Numbered from the stretch's first letter, positions 22,027 through 34,414 are shown. The stretch is 64,000 nucleotides of DNA from Calendula officinalis (GCA_963853835.1 OY970822.1:89323135-89387134), one strand, 5' to 3'. The notes: generated by a model not told the origin, from the sequence alone. Program-made: numbers and translations.

Positions 22027-22359
22027 GAAATTATTATTATTGCTATTGGGGTCTAAAACCCGTGTATCTCACGAGACTATTTTGTCTCACGTACTACGTT
22101 TGTTTTGTGGCTATGTACTCAGGTACAGGTTGAGGTGATAGAAGGTTGCACTAGAAGTGGCCTAGAGATGCTTAGTTCGGGAGCTCATAGGTAGATCCCG
22201 TTGCCTATGGTTTTGATATACTTGGTGACACCGTATTTTTGTAAACTCTGATAAAGGTTTTAAAGTTTTTGTTAAACTGTATTTTGGACAATATGTCATA
22301 TATTGGGAAATATGTATTTTAAATGATTTAAACGATGTTTTAAAAATACGGGTGTTACA
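20014..22359 (+). repeat. 5' LTR (2346 bp)
   Basis: Nearly identical to the 3' LTR. By eye I see at least five substitutions (near 20646, 21007, 21076, 21094 and 21775), a shorter TA tract, and the absence of 22 nt after 20310. It contains several near-palindromic CGGGGGATCCCCGG motifs, two GGGGGCAACCCGATA motifs, and a TA microsatellite at about 21943-22021. An 83-residue minus-strand ORF (21445-21696) recurs in the other LTR and is not considered coding. Confidence 0.93.
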
Positions 22360-22362
22360 ACT

Positions 22363-22374
22363 TGGTATCAGAGC
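22363..22374 (+). promoter_or_regulatory. Primer-binding site (initiator Met-tRNA type)
   Basis: TGGTATCAGAGC begins three bases after the 5' LTR end GTTACA. It fixes the element's plus orientation. Confidence 0.93.
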
Positions 22375-25300
22375 TATAGTTTAAGTGAATTAGGTTGGAT
22401 GTCCATCTTAGTCTTAGACTGTAGCAATAGGAATGTAAGATTCCTTGAGATCGATAGGTTGACCTTGAGACTTTATGTTAAGTTTAGGGTTGAACCTAGG
22501 GGACCTATGGAAATTGTTATAAATTATGGAATGTGAGTCTTTTAATACCGTAGGGCATTGGTATGATAGGGTTGGCCCCTATGAGAAATGCCATGTTTTG
22601 ATCTAATTGTGTTGTTCTCGATGGTCGAGTTGACCGTTTGAATCTTGTCTGTTGGATACGTTAGTATGGCGAAAGAATGGATGTGAAAAGTGAATGAGCC
22701 CCACTAAATTGGGAAGAGTTATGAATGAGAATGTGAACCAGACGTTTGATAACCGTATGGATGAGGGTAGGCGGAATGATTCCAATGCCCGTACGAAGGA
22801 AGAGTCATTGAATGGCGAAGTCCGTAGTGGAAGTTACCTACATAAAAAGGTAGCAAGACCTAATCGGAAGAAATTGAAGAATGTTGTACAGGGTCTTCAT
22901 AGCGTGTAAAACCTATGTGTAATTCGGAAGTTTTGAGCCGAAGGTCACGATGTGGTGGATTCGGTAGATTTAGCAAGTGCTAGAGAGTAGCAAATGAAGG
23001 AAGAACGATATGGCGACATTGACGTCACCATTATGGAAGGATGAGGTGTTGACACGGTAGAATGTGTTGTATGAAACCTTGTGAAGGAGAGCACGGTACA
23101 AGATGTTGAGAAATGAACTCACGAGCAAGTTGAAATAGGGATTTGACCCGGAAGGGCCACCTCGGAGATCTTGGGTAAGATGAATGATTTGGGATTATGA
23201 CTTAATTGTTGTTGTTGCACGAATTGATGCCTATAGAAATTGGAAATGAGTCGCATGATGTGAAGACTTATTTTGGGAATAGTCTTCCCGGTTAATTATG
23301 TATAAGGAAACATGTATTTGAAGGATTATAGACAAGTGTGTCGCGTGTAGTAAGGATATAAGGATTGATGCTATTATGTAGTATCGAAGGATGAACCGCA
23401 AGGATGGTAAATGTATTTCAACAAAGGATAGTAGTACAAGGAAGTACAAAGTCTTGGTAAGGAATGTTAATGTGGATTGGAATTCTAGGAATAGAAACCT
23501 TGGGGAAATGGAACTCGAATGTTCGGCGAGAAGCCGGATAGGTAATGTAATGATTGTTACACGTGAATGGTAAAGAAAAGAATGACTAAGGTAGAGTGAT
23601 GTCTTAGAACCCATAAATGGGATGTATGTGGAAAGGAATAAGTGTCGGGAACGACGGATTTTGATTGTCGAATGTGATTGGGTAAAAGTTGGCATAAAGC
23701 ATGTCAAGTTTTGTGACAATAATGATGAATTCGATATCAAGGGTGAGAAAACAATTATGGGTTATATGTTATAGTAACGGTATGACAGTATATGACATGG
23801 GGTAGTGTGAAACTACGGTTGGAAAATAAGTATTTCAAGTATCGCGATGTATAAGGACGAGAGTATGGAATGTTGGGCCAATGTGTGCCAAGTCATGGGT
23901 TACAAATGTAGACCGGGGTCGATTGGTCGACTTAAGATGACCGGGTTGACCGGTGAACTATGGTTGAAGGGATAGATTGATGGTTACCCCGGTGGTGACA
24001 AAAGATTTGAAAAGTTGATTAATAGGGAAATGAACCGTTTAAGGGTGATTAGTGTGTAAGTGAAACGGTAAATGGGAATCGGAAATTTTATTGGTTACCC
24101 GCGAGGTACAATGCTTGTGCATTATGTGATGGCCTTGAAGGCATGTGATAATGAAAAAGGTAATGATATAAGAAACGTGTTAAGTAGTATGTCCAACGAG
24201 AAATGTGTGAATATGAAAGAAAATGATAACGTGATGTTATGAGAAATGTGCTAAATTGCATGGTGAATAAATAGACGATTAAATGGGTAAGATAGTGGTA
24301 AAGTATGTGATGTGAAAAGGTGTATACCTGTGAATTATGCATGATAGGATAAGAAAGAAAGAATGTGATTAGCTCGGGGGATCCCCGGCTACTATGATGT
24401 TTGGGGGTGGAATCGGTTGGGCGAATCCCAATGGTTCCATTCCGAGATTGGAGATGTTCCAATCACTGGGACAGCTTGGATCTTGATGGATTGGAGGCTT
24501 TCCAGTCATCTTGATGTGATAGTTAAATTATGGATTGTTATGTCCGTATGATAATGTTTATGTATTTATGTGATGAATGTAGAACCATGTGGTTAATGTG
24601 TATTGTTATGATTTTATGGTAAGTGGGAATTTGGTGTGCAATGCGGGTTGCATTAGGTCATGTATGGGTATGGGATGCCTACGACTTCTAGGATATGAGT
24701 AAGAGAGTACTTTTGGAAAGCAATTGCTATCGGGGACCAAGATATGGTCAACTGGTATGAGATTATGGTATGTGATGCAAGGATGATTGAAATGGTTCTA
24801 AGTAATGGTATAAGTGACCGAATGAAGGTCAAGAAATGGTAAGGATTGATGTGACCTTAAGGAAATGTGAGAACTTGGAGAAATTTGAAAAGATGTGAAA
24901 TTTTAGAAATATGGACGATTGGTAAGGAAACAATAATGGGTGTAACTGGAAGTGATAAGTCGGGAATGATACCCCGCGAGTAGGGAATATGTTGGTTTGG
25001 GAAAGTATGGTTGACTTTATGCAAAAGTCAAGATTAGTCAATTTGTGAATTGGTTGACTTGGTCGAGGATGAGCTTTGACTCTCATTTCGAAGGATTAGT
25101 GAATGATGAGGGCATAATGTGCCGGTCGTATGTATGTGAAAAGATTAATGGAATAGTTGAAATAGTTGTAGTCGGATTATTCGACTTTGACCCGTTTGGG
25201 GTGTTGTCAAGATTGGATTTGGGAATCGAGTATATGGTTGTAGATGGATCATAAATTAAAGGTCAATTGTAAAGGAAATGAGGATTTATGGGATCTTTAA

Positions 25301-25754
25301 CGAGAAGGGAAAATGTTAAAGTATAGTTGACTTTGTGCTTAAGTCAAGAGGGTAGGCAATGTAGGGATATACCAATGTTGGAATATATCGGTTTGGTCAA
25401 AGCTAGAGTTTGACATTCGTTTTAATCAACTAGTTAATGGTATGATTGTGTCATACCATTGTTATGAGAATGAAAAGATCAGTCGAGAGAATGTCGGTGT
25501 TTTGGTCAAATTGTGAAATTTTGACCCGTTTGAGTATTATGAGTTTAGAAAAAAAAAAAAAAAAAAAATTGGGTCTTGACCGTTCGGACTTAACGGAGTC
25601 AAGTGAACGTTTGGATATGTAATGATTAACGGAACGGGAATGAGTAAAGTTTGATGGTAATGACCACAAGGGAATGAGAGCGGAATGCTCGGTTGTATGT
25701 GGGTTGAAATTCTTAGCAATTCCGAGGACGGAATCCTTTTAAGGGGTAGATAGT
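22375..25754 (+). other. Non-coding interior of the LTR element, with gag traces
   Basis: No ORF longer than about 170 codons exists, and none resembles pol. A short ORF at 22694-22909 (MSPTKLGRVMNENVNQTFDNRMDEG) may be a gag N-terminal remnant. Around 23650-23700 a C-x-x-C...H...C-like order in broken frame could be a ruined zinc knuckle; this is weak. One more CGGGGGATCCCCGG palindrome occurs near 24376. An A-run lies at about 25549-25568. Confidence 0.6.
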
Positions 25755-27703
25755 TGTAACGACCCGAAATTTGTAATAAATAAATTTATAAAAATTATGA
25801 TAAACACGGATAAATCGTTTAAAGAACATGGGAATTGGTTTCGCGTCATTTGGACGTCGCATGAGGAAGTTATGGACGAAACCGGGCCGAGACAAGGATG
25901 AAAAATTGCAGCCCTAGCTGCGTTTGGAGTTCACGACGCGAACCTATGTTCGCGATCGGGAACAGGCAACATATATTGGGGCTATCGGGCGTGAAGTAGT
26001 TACCGATCGGATGGCGATCGCGAATTATGCGTATGGGAAATAGTTAGCGACGCGAACTTTAGTTCGCGATCACGAACTTGTTCGACACCAGCATTAAAAT
26101 CGGGTTTATCTCATTTGTTACACCCACAACCCCTAGTTCTCTTCCTTTGGCGATTTTAGAGTTCAAGGGCTGGTTTTGGTCGAGTTCTTCACCAATCTTT
26201 GGAAGATTTCACTCCTAGTTGAAGGTTAAAGGTATATTTTCATTCCTTGATCTTTGTAGCTTAAGATCTATGCATTTTGATGTTGAGTTTGAAACCCTAG
26301 TTCTTGGGGGGTTTTGGATTATGATGGTATAAGTGATGTATACACTTAATAGATGGTATTTTAACAAAGGGAACAAGTGTATGGTTATGATTTGTAAGAA
26401 TCTTAAGGGTTGGTTAAACCTAGGGTTTGGTAAATCACCATAATTGGGGGAAAGTGTTAGTTAGTGGTATCTAGAAGTTAATGGATACATTAGTAGTAGT
26501 ATGTGATGTTGAACATCTTGTGATTGTTGTATTAGGCTTTTGGTGAAGCCTTGGAAAGTTGATTGATTGTTGGAGCAAGGAAACTGACGTAAAGAATACG
26601 GTTGGAGCACTTTATTGCTAAGGTGAGTACATGAGACTTTTAAACTGGGTACATAGGAATTAGTTTTGATAATACATATGATAGTTTATGGGTCTTTATT
26701 AATGAATATTTTGATAAAGATAGTGACTGAAAATGTATGAAAGTATGTAGAACGTGATACTAGAATACATCTAGTATGATTGGTGAATTTGAAGTAAAAT
26801 ATGATAAATTATAGTAATTATGGAATCTATGTTAATTAACCATAATAATGAAGTAAATGATTAAAGGAATGTATATGGAGCCTTTATTAATAAATATGTA
26901 TTAGTAAAGCAATTGGGAATGATTTTATGGTAATGAATACCTATTGGTAAGATATACTAATAAAAGTAAAGAACGAATATATATGAAAAAGAATATGATG
27001 TGACTAGTAATAATTGTGTATTATAGTCAAGGAAGAGATAAAAGTATTATGATATCGATAAAATGAGAAATGTATCTTATGAAATAAGAAAGTATGGACC
27101 TCATAGGGTTCATAGATGTAGAAGTAGATGTGGGTTGCTTATGATCGGGTCTGTGGGACCATACATGTACGTTCACACTATGTTGAACTAGTTATATATA
27201 GTTATTATTAGATAACTAACTTGTCGATGACTGATGTGATAGCCGAAGGCTTTGATTGGAATAACTGATGAGTTATGGTAAGAATGAGATGATGTGATAA
27301 CGCGGGGGATCCCCGGTCATGAGGTGTGGAGTGAGGGGCAGTTGGGTGGATTCCCATCGACTCATCCACGGTAGTAGTCTTGCTAACTGGAGAAAGGTCC
27401 GGCGAGTAAGGCAGGTATCGGTAGATTGGGCGATTCCCTCTTGCCGTTATCTTGAGCAATTCGGGGGATCCCCGGTATGTTTCTAGTATGTATATGTTTA
27501 TATACTAGATTTGGTTGAAGCTTATTAATGCGGGGGATCCCCGGTTAATAAGTTAATGTGCTTCTAGTTAGTTTGGGGGCAACCCGATAACTAGATATGT
27601 TGTGCTTCTAGCTAGTGCGGGGGCAACCCGATAGTTAGATATGATTGCTAGGAGAGCAGAGAATGTTAGAGTCACGGTAGGGTGACTAGCCGGTAGTGAG
27701 ATT

Positions 27704-27795
<92 letters not shown>

Positions 27796-28128
27796 GAAAT
27801 TATTATTATTGCTATTGGGGTCTAAAACCCGTGTATCTCACGAGACTATTTTGTCTCACGTACTACGTTTGTTTTGTGGCTATGTACTCAGGTACAGGTT
27901 GAGGTGATAGAAGGTTGCACTAGAAGTGGCCTAGAGATGCTTAGTTCGGGAGCTCATAGGTAGATCCCGTTGCCTATGGTTTTGATATACTTGGTGACAC
28001 CGTATTTTTGTAAACTCTGATAAAGGTTTTAAAGTTTTTGTTAAACTGTATTTTGGACAATATGTCATATATTGGGAAATATGTATTTTAAATGATTTAA
28101 ACGATGTTTTAAAAATACGGGTGTTACA
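25755..28128 (+). repeat. 3' LTR (2374 bp)
   Basis: Second long terminal repeat. It is 28 bp longer than the 5' copy, accounted for by a 22 nt segment (GCGAACTTTAGTTCGCGATCAC, a near-palindrome) and about 6 bp of extra TA repeat at 27706-27791. It ends ACGGGTGTTACA just before the TATAA target duplication. Confidence 0.93.
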
Positions 28129-28133
28129 TATAA

Positions 28134-28774
28134 GTACAATTCAAAATGAAGATTGAGCCCCTGCTTCCATAATCATCTTCCCGTTGTTGCATCTTCATCA
28201 CCCGTATCTTGAGCCCTAACCAATGGTGTATGAACCCTAATCGATTTTCTCTACTCTGATATCAAGCAATTGGAAGCAAGATCAGTGCCACCCGTGACAC
28301 TAACGGACACCTTTAATCTTTACCACATAGTTGACACTCCAACTGACATGCTCATGCGTAGGGGTGTCAAATCGGTTTGTGGGGTTGGCTATTATGGGAT
28401 TGGGTCTATCGGGTTTGAATTGAAAAGAAAAAAAAAATCTAACCCGAAACATACGCAAACCCTAATTTGTTATGTATTGTAAAAGATCTTTATATTCTTT
28501 GTGATGTCCAGTACATCATGAAGTTACCGAGCACAGACAAGATTGGTTTAAGCCAATACATCTCATACATAACACCAATTTTTGTATTTGTAGTTTATAA
28601 AACATTAAAATTCACAAACTACATCCATTTTCACACGACAAATCGAATTTCAAATCTACAAACAGAGGATCGATAAGGAAATCATTCCACAAACTCACAT
28701 GAGCTACTATATAATATCTCCAACGTCACGCCAACACCTTTCATAACAACCAAATACGGTGTTTTTTCACACAC
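28134..28774. other. Intergenic, no gene recognised
   Basis: Between the LTR element and the 3' end of the chitinase-like gene. It holds short low-value ORFs only. A GGGGTGTCAAATCGG...CGGGTTTGAATTG stretch near 28361-28430 looks like a decayed transposon end. Confidence 0.5.
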
Positions 28775-31700
28775 TTACCTTGAAGACGCTTGCGTAGGAG
28801 CCGAAGGGTTAAACGGCACTTGCTCTGCACACGTGAGCACCTCGTGGGGCCCACCTTCCTCACGTCCCACACCCATCAAATCAAGATAATGCAAGTAATG
28901 CGAGGTAATTACGTTCATGTCATCCACATCACCTTTTCCACACACACGCTCACCATGAAGAATATTCATCGTGGTCCCAAAACCCGGGAGCCTTTTGGAT
29001 AAAGTATCGTTTTTGGTGGGTTTCCATGTGCCAACAAAGGCCTCGTGGGCGGAGGGTTGACCTTTCTTTTGTGGGGTCATCCATGTGTGGATTGCAGCTT
29101 GAAATGCCAAGGTGGCGTTTTGCTCGATGTATTCGGGGTGGTTTAAAAGGTCTACTTTTAGTGATTCACCGATTTTTCCATAGTTGTATTGCCTGAAATC
29201 ATACAAACACCAATCGTCTCGTTATAATACTAAATTTTGTACCATAAAGGAAGCAGTTATGTTATATCTCCAACTGGCCAAATAGGTAATTAGCTAAATA
29301 AAAAACATGTCAAATGAGTCGAAAATCACAGTGAAAAAAGAAATGTGATTAATGATACCAATAAATGGGCAAAGCACCACGACCATAGTATGCAGCTCCA
29401 GGGGCACAAGGGTAATCATACTTGTAGTAATCGTCACAATAATCTTGCATAGGACTCATTTCTTTGTTGTAGCATAATCCCCATGCTGTGGGCCCTCCCG
29501 TTGCAACTCCATAACCACCTTACAACCATTTTCATGAAACACAACTTTAGATCATGATTGCCTTACCAAATTTGTAATACTACCTCCATATCATAAGTTA
29601 TACATTTTAATTATCACTTTTGAGGCAAAAAAATTAAAAAGTAGGTTAAGATTGATTAAAGTAGATAATTAGTTAAGAATGAGTCCATTTCTTTTAGTAT
29701 AAAGTAACACTAATATTAATGATATGTAAAAATAAAAGTAAGGGTAAAAATATAATTTCATTTTATTGGTAAATAAAGTAAAATTTAGAATAACTTAAAG
29801 TACAATTTTGATCCATTTATAATTATAAATGAAAAGTGTATCACTTATTTTGATCCACCAATAAAAGAAAAATGTATCACTTATTCTGACACGGGAGTAG
29901 TATAAGGATTAGAGCATCCCCAATGGTTAACCTCACAAAAGCTTATTGCTTTTGTCACATCAACATTTCAATAACCAAAAACATTTTCATAAATAGCATC
30001 TCTAATGGTTAACCTTTGCAAAAGCTTTTTCTTTTACAATATTTCTAATTTACCTTTATCTATTTCAAATGTTTTATAAATACCCCCTATATATAATTCG
30101 ATAATTTTTTAACATATTACTAAATATAATATTTTTATAAAATGTCTCATACAAAAATATTATAATAATTCACATTAATATTATATAATTTATTTATTAA
30201 CTAACAAAAATATAATAAAGAATTTATATATAATATATTAAAGGTTTAAAATAAAAAGTTATTAAATATGAGGGACCAAAAAAGACAAACATTGAAAGTG
30301 AGTTAACATGTTAGTAGAAAAAAAGTCTTTACAATAAGCTTTTAGAAAAGCTAGTCATTGCAATGGTAATAAGTCATGCAAAGACTTATTGAAATAGTAA
30401 TAAGCTTTTAAAAAAGCTATCATTGGAAAAATGTATCACTTAGGTGCTGTTTGTTTTTTCAGAGTAAAAAGATCTGCTGTCTGCGGACCACATCTGCCAA
30501 GTGCTGCAGCTTCTGAGGTGGACCAAATGTCTGCAGTCTGCAAGAAAACTGTTGTTTGTTTTTTTAACATCTGCAGAGTGCTTAAATAAACTGAAATTTA
30601 AAATATTCTCCGTCTAACAACATTTAAATAATCTTTACAACAAAGTCTTGTAATAACAATACACTTTAAAATAAGATTATGCATAATACATGAAACATAC
30701 AAACTTCTACATAGCATCCAATTTCGTATATGCTCTTTCTTGACTTCTGAATCATTCAATTAAGCATAGCATACTTCTAATTTGCATAAAAATACTTCTA
30801 ATTTGCATAAAAACTTCTAATGTGCCATAACATATAAACTTCTAATTTGCATAAAATTAGATTCTAATATGCAATTTTTGCATCCAACTTCATAAAATAA
30901 GATTCTGAATACCATATAAATCACATTCTATGTCATTCTCGTGGGCAGCTTCTAATCAATACAGTGATGAACACAAAATGGAGGATTACTTGCAGATAAA
31001 CAAAAATACTGGTATATAATAATATCACATTTGGCTAAAATTATAACTTTGATTTAAGAAACTTAAAAGAATTTGTTAATGGAGTAAATAAACACAAGTG
31101 ATATTTCATCTTGTTTTTCACTTGATAATAGAGGTTCATCAAACACCAGCTTCACATTTCAACAAAACCGATTAAGATTCATAAATTCAGATTAAACAAA
31201 CAAATAGATTAAAAAAACCTAATTTTATAATACAAGTTTGAAGAAAATCTGGTAACTGTTGTAGAAATCGATGACTGTGAGGAACAAAGAAGAGAAGAAT
31301 ACCTGTGGGGGGAGGGCTGGCTTCGTCGGCGGCGACTTTTGAGGAGGAGACGAAGACGACAGAAGGAGAGGAGGAGACAACGACGGCGACAACAGGTGAG
31401 GAAGAGACGGCGACTGTTGAGGAGGACCGGTCGACAGCGGCGGCGGCCGGTGAGGGAGAAATCGACCGACGGGAGAAAATTGCTGGCGAGGGGAGAAGAC
31501 GATCGGAGGGGTGGGTGTGATTTTTGGGTAGGGTTTTTCTGGAAGAGATGAAGGAGACGCTCTTTTGTTTTTTTTTTAGATTTGGCAGATGCAAAAAGCT
31601 TTGTTTCATGTCTGCGTGGAACAGACCCTAGGCAGATGATTTTTTGTCTGCAAGCTTCGAAAAAACAAACATCTGCACAACTCCTTTTCTGTCCGTGATC

Positions 31701-32192
31701 TGCGCCGCGAAGACAAAAGACCCCAAGAAGATCTTTTTCAGAAAAACAAACAGCACCTTATTCTGACACCACGGGAGTAGTATAAGGATTAAGGAAACAA
31801 AAAAACTTACAAGAAGTTTGACTGCCAACATGACCAAGAAATGCAGCAATCTCTTTCATCTGAGTAGTCTTGTTAGCGGTTGTACCAAATCCATGAGGCT
31901 GGTAAATAGCCGAAGCTGTAATGAAAGATTTATAATCCCAAAAGCCAACGGCATGTGCCACCGGAGTATTTCTTTTTGCAAATAATTCCTCAAATTGGTA
32001 GGTATCGAAATAATCGGTGATCGTAAGATTGCAACAATATTCTGACCAACCTTTACATTCCCAACCCTTATCACACACTTTCTTTCCCTTCACTTTCTTT
32101 ACCAATACTTGTGCTGAAGAATCACCATTTGCACTTGAAATGACTACAAATAGTATGCCGATTAACAACAAAATTATATTTTTTGTCTCCAT
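28775..32192 (-). CDS. Chitinase-like protein (GH19, CTL1/CTL2 type)
   Basis: Secreted GH19-fold protein of the class that supports cellulose assembly in cell walls rather than cleaving chitin. By-eye exons: 31811-32192, 29359-29518 and 28775-29192 (960 nt, 319 aa). An N-terminal hydrophobic signal peptide (IILLLIGILFVVISSANG) is followed by KGWECKGWSEYCC, the NTPVAHAVGFWDYKSFITAS core, CGYGVATGG, YYGRGALPIYW and WKPTKNDTLSKR. The catalytic HETTGG motif of true chitinases is replaced by HVGSQTS, lacking the catalytic Glu, as known for CTL proteins. The start was set at METKNIILL because the signal peptide follows; a further in-frame Met lies 7 codons upstream. The stop TAA lies within an AGGTAAGTG donor-like sequence, so a longer C-terminus is possible. 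Intron 1 (2.3 kb) is packed with transposons. Confidence 0.92.
29580..29900. mobile_element. Stowaway-type MITE, family S (intron 1 of the chitinase-like gene)
   Basis: CTACCTCCATATCATAAG at the left and the inverted TTCTGACACGGGAGTAG at the right, with TA flanks. This is a diverged member of the family of about 320 bp seen seven more times in the window. Confidence 0.7.
29911..30426. mobile_element. AT-rich MITE with AAGCTTATTGC motifs
   Basis: Left GAGCATCCCCAATGGTTAACC and right AAAAGCTATCATTGG are weak inverted ends. AAAAGCTTATTG.TTT words recur. It is bounded on both sides by copies of a sequence of about 45 bp (see findings), so its exact insertion history is unclear. Confidence 0.5.
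30443..31757. mobile_element. PIF/Harbinger-like element, 1.3 kb, non-autonomous
   Basis: The ends are GGTGCTGTTTGTTTTTTCAGA and the inverse TTTTTCAGAAAAACAAACAGCACC, with TTA on both sides (30440-30442 and 31758-31760). The interior carries GTCTGC.AAG words near both ends and a GC-rich GGCGGCGAC/GAGGAGGAGACG block at 31305-31520, where long simple-sequence ORFs are artefacts. No transposase is seen. Same family as 6380-7258. Confidence 0.88.
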
Positions 32193-32284
32193 TTTTGTGC
32201 TACAAAAGAACAAAATATTCAGTGATATAATGAGGATTGCAGTAGGTTAATTAGAAGTAAACAAGAGACACACAGGAAAATACA

Positions 32285-32690
32285 ACACACAGTATACCAT
32301 CAACCTCTTTTTCTGGGTTATAAGTGAAAACGATTGAAATTTCTTGCAAACAAGAGATACCAAAAAAACAACTACCCAGTAATTAATCGAGCGCTTTTTG
32401 TGGCTGTTCAGTGAAGATACATAAAATTTCATACATATATGACACACCCACAAAAAAAAAAAAACAAAACAATCCCAGTAATTAATAGACCTCCTTTTGT
32501 GGGTTTTCAGTGAAAATGATATGAATTTCACAGAAATAAGACGCCGAGAAAAATACAAGAAATACCCATTAACAAATTGAGCTCTTTCTGGGGGGTTATA
32601 GTGAAAATGATTGGAAGTTCGTAGAAATAAGAAAAATACAAGAATCAAGCTTTATTAGGGTGAAAATGCATGAAATTACAGAGAAATAAG
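32285..32690. repeat. Degenerate tandem array upstream of the chitinase-like gene
   Basis: Four to five units of about 88-98 bp begin near 32290, 32378, 32476, 32567 and 32638. Each has a CCAGTAATTAAT...CTTTTTGTGGGTT.TCAGTGAAAATGAT..GAAATTTC-type core followed by an AAACAAGAGA/GAAATAAGA segment. It lies directly 5' of the gene (minus strand) and may be in its leader or promoter. Confidence 0.75.
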
Positions 32691-33332
32691 AGACACCGGG
32701 ATGCACAGATGAAATATAAAAAACAAAACCCCACAAAAGGACTTGTTTATTTGGGTGTTATTTATAACAAATCAGATAGTAAAAACAGAAGATTACCCAA
32801 GAGTGATTAGAATTTCAGAAGGAACTGATAGACAATGGTAGGAACAGAGTGATGGTGTGCAATATAAAGAAGAATTACAACTGAAGGAGTGCGTAACTTA
32901 CTTGGATCAAATGTCGCTTGTATGATGGATATACAATTGAGTTTGTGGGAAGTTTTTGGCTACAATTCGTAAGAAAGACTGTTTTGTGTGGTAGGTGTGA
33001 TCAATGGAGAAATGAGATAGATGTTGAGGGTGGAGATTGGATTGGATTGAAATGTCTAAGTGTTGGGTTGGTTGTATGAGTCATGGAAGGTAGTATCATG
33101 TTTAAAGTGGATTACACATGAAGCAAACTTTACAGTAGCTTTGAAGACGATAATGAAACACAGTTTGTTGCTGACACATGACACAGCACCTTCCTTTTTC
33201 GTTTTCTCAACTCGGTGACTCGCGAAATGAGTTTACAGCTGACTTTTTGTACGTACGTTTTCAAAGTAGTTAGCCAACAGTGAGATTCGTTAAACATATC
33301 ACTAAATCTTTTCCCTTCCAACGGGTTACTGA

Positions 33333-33444
33333 GGGCATGTTTGGGAAAGTTTATTAGTGGGCCGGGCTTTTAAGCTCAAATGCGCTTATATTTTCAAGCT
33401 TAATAAGCTTAAAAGCTCCACTAATAGCTTTCCCAAACATGCCC
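33333..33444. mobile_element. Short foldback MITE (112 bp)
   Basis: GGGCATGTTTGGGAAAG...TTAGTGG is inverted at the right as CCACTAATAGCTTTCCCAAACATGCCC. TGA flanks both ends (33330-33332 and 33445-33447). The central part is an AAGCTTAATAAGCTT palindrome. Confidence 0.75.
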
Positions 33445-33821
33445 TGAGTCGTGCAAACATCAACACATCATTAACTCATCCCCTTAACAAAAAAAATTAT
33501 AATATTAATCCCAAACCCCCTCCCCACACAGATCCCCCGACGCCAAAGCGATTCCCGTCGCCGGTGCAACATGTTTCTAGTGACGGGCGCCCAACACGGG
33601 TTAGTGCCATTGGCGATGGCTACCGATGAGGCTTTGACATCCTTCACGATGTCCATTGGTAGGGATCTTACTGTGATAGTGTGATGATTTAAATCGGAGA
33701 GAATAATTAATAAAGGTATAGTCTTATGTAACAATTTTGATAATTTGAAGTATTTAAAATATTCATCGTTATTCAAAATGTAACATAAATCCATTCATCA
33801 CATTTGTACGAATTTTAAGTA

Positions 33822-34244
33822 AGGTTCTAAACATCGTGAGGTGTGACGTGGCCTTAGAAGCCATTGTGAAGCCACGACGTTTCCTTGAACATGGTATAAG
33901 GCGAGAATTTTGTATATAAATTATAAATAAATATATACAATTTTACAAAAAGAAAATGAAAAAAATTTATAATTATAAATTTATAACATAGTTCATCAAT
34001 ATTTTTCTTCATCTTCGATATATTCAACCATTCTTATAACTAATTAATCATATGTATTTGACCTATATAACTCAATTGCTTTAATACGTATAAAGATACT
34101 TATTACGGGTAAATGTGAGCTAATTTGGACCTGAGCATACGCAAGTCTTATGCTCAAGTCTCTAATCATGACGTAGCGACATGGTCAAGCCTCACGTCTT
34201 GGCGTGCCATAACGGAAGACAAAGCCGGCCTTTTAGAACCTCGA
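33822..34244. mobile_element. Dispersed repeat family D, copy 2 (MULE-like)
   Basis: Starts AGGTTCTAAAC and ends CTTTTAGAACCTCGA. The flanks TTTTAAGTA (33813-33821) and TTTTTAGTA (34245-34253) differ at one base, fitting an aged 9 bp target duplication. Related to 12330-12720 and 51731-52137. Non-coding. Confidence 0.6.
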
Positions 34245-34414
34245 TTTTTAGTAACAAAATGCAATTTTTACACTCGTAACATCATCAAAATTGGCATGTT
34301 GCATACTTCTTATTTTCTAGAATTGGTATATCATGTTCCCAAACTACAAGAATATTTTTATGTTATCTTTGATGAGCAGAAATGTAACATATCGTTGCAT
34401 TGTCAAAACATATA

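Larger units (their letters stand above)
20014..28128 (+). mobile_element. Young LTR retrotransposon without coding interior (LARD-like)
   Basis: Two long direct repeats (20014-22359 and 25755-28128) begin TGTAACGACC and end GGGTGTTACA. A 5 bp target duplication TATAA flanks the whole (20009-20013 and 28129-28133). A Met-tRNA primer site follows the first LTR, and a purine-rich AAGGGGTAGA tract precedes the second. The 3.4 kb interior has no intact gag or pol. This structure matches large retrotransposon derivatives mobilised by an autonomous partner, probably Gypsy-type judging from LTR length and interior (inference). Confidence 0.93.

Noticed and set aside
22694..22909. Functional gag gene in the LTR element
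   Set aside because: Only 71 residues, with no zinc knuckle in frame; kept as a possible remnant only.
21445..27459. Identical 83-residue minus-strand ORFs at 21445-21696 and 27208-27459
   Set aside because: They are the same position in the two LTRs; identity reflects LTR duplication, and no family similarity or codon signal was seen.
28768..28780. Donor-like AGGTAAGTG at the chitinase-like stop codon
   Set aside because: The family normally ends here with a short Ser-rich tail; no further exon with family similarity was found downstream.
31187..31609. 140-residue Ser/Val-rich ORF
   Set aside because: Lies in a GC-rich simple block within a Harbinger-like element; low complexity, no recognisable domain.
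32285..32690. CRISPR-like array
   Set aside because: Units are diverged throughout with no constant repeat and variable spacer pattern, and this is a plant genome.
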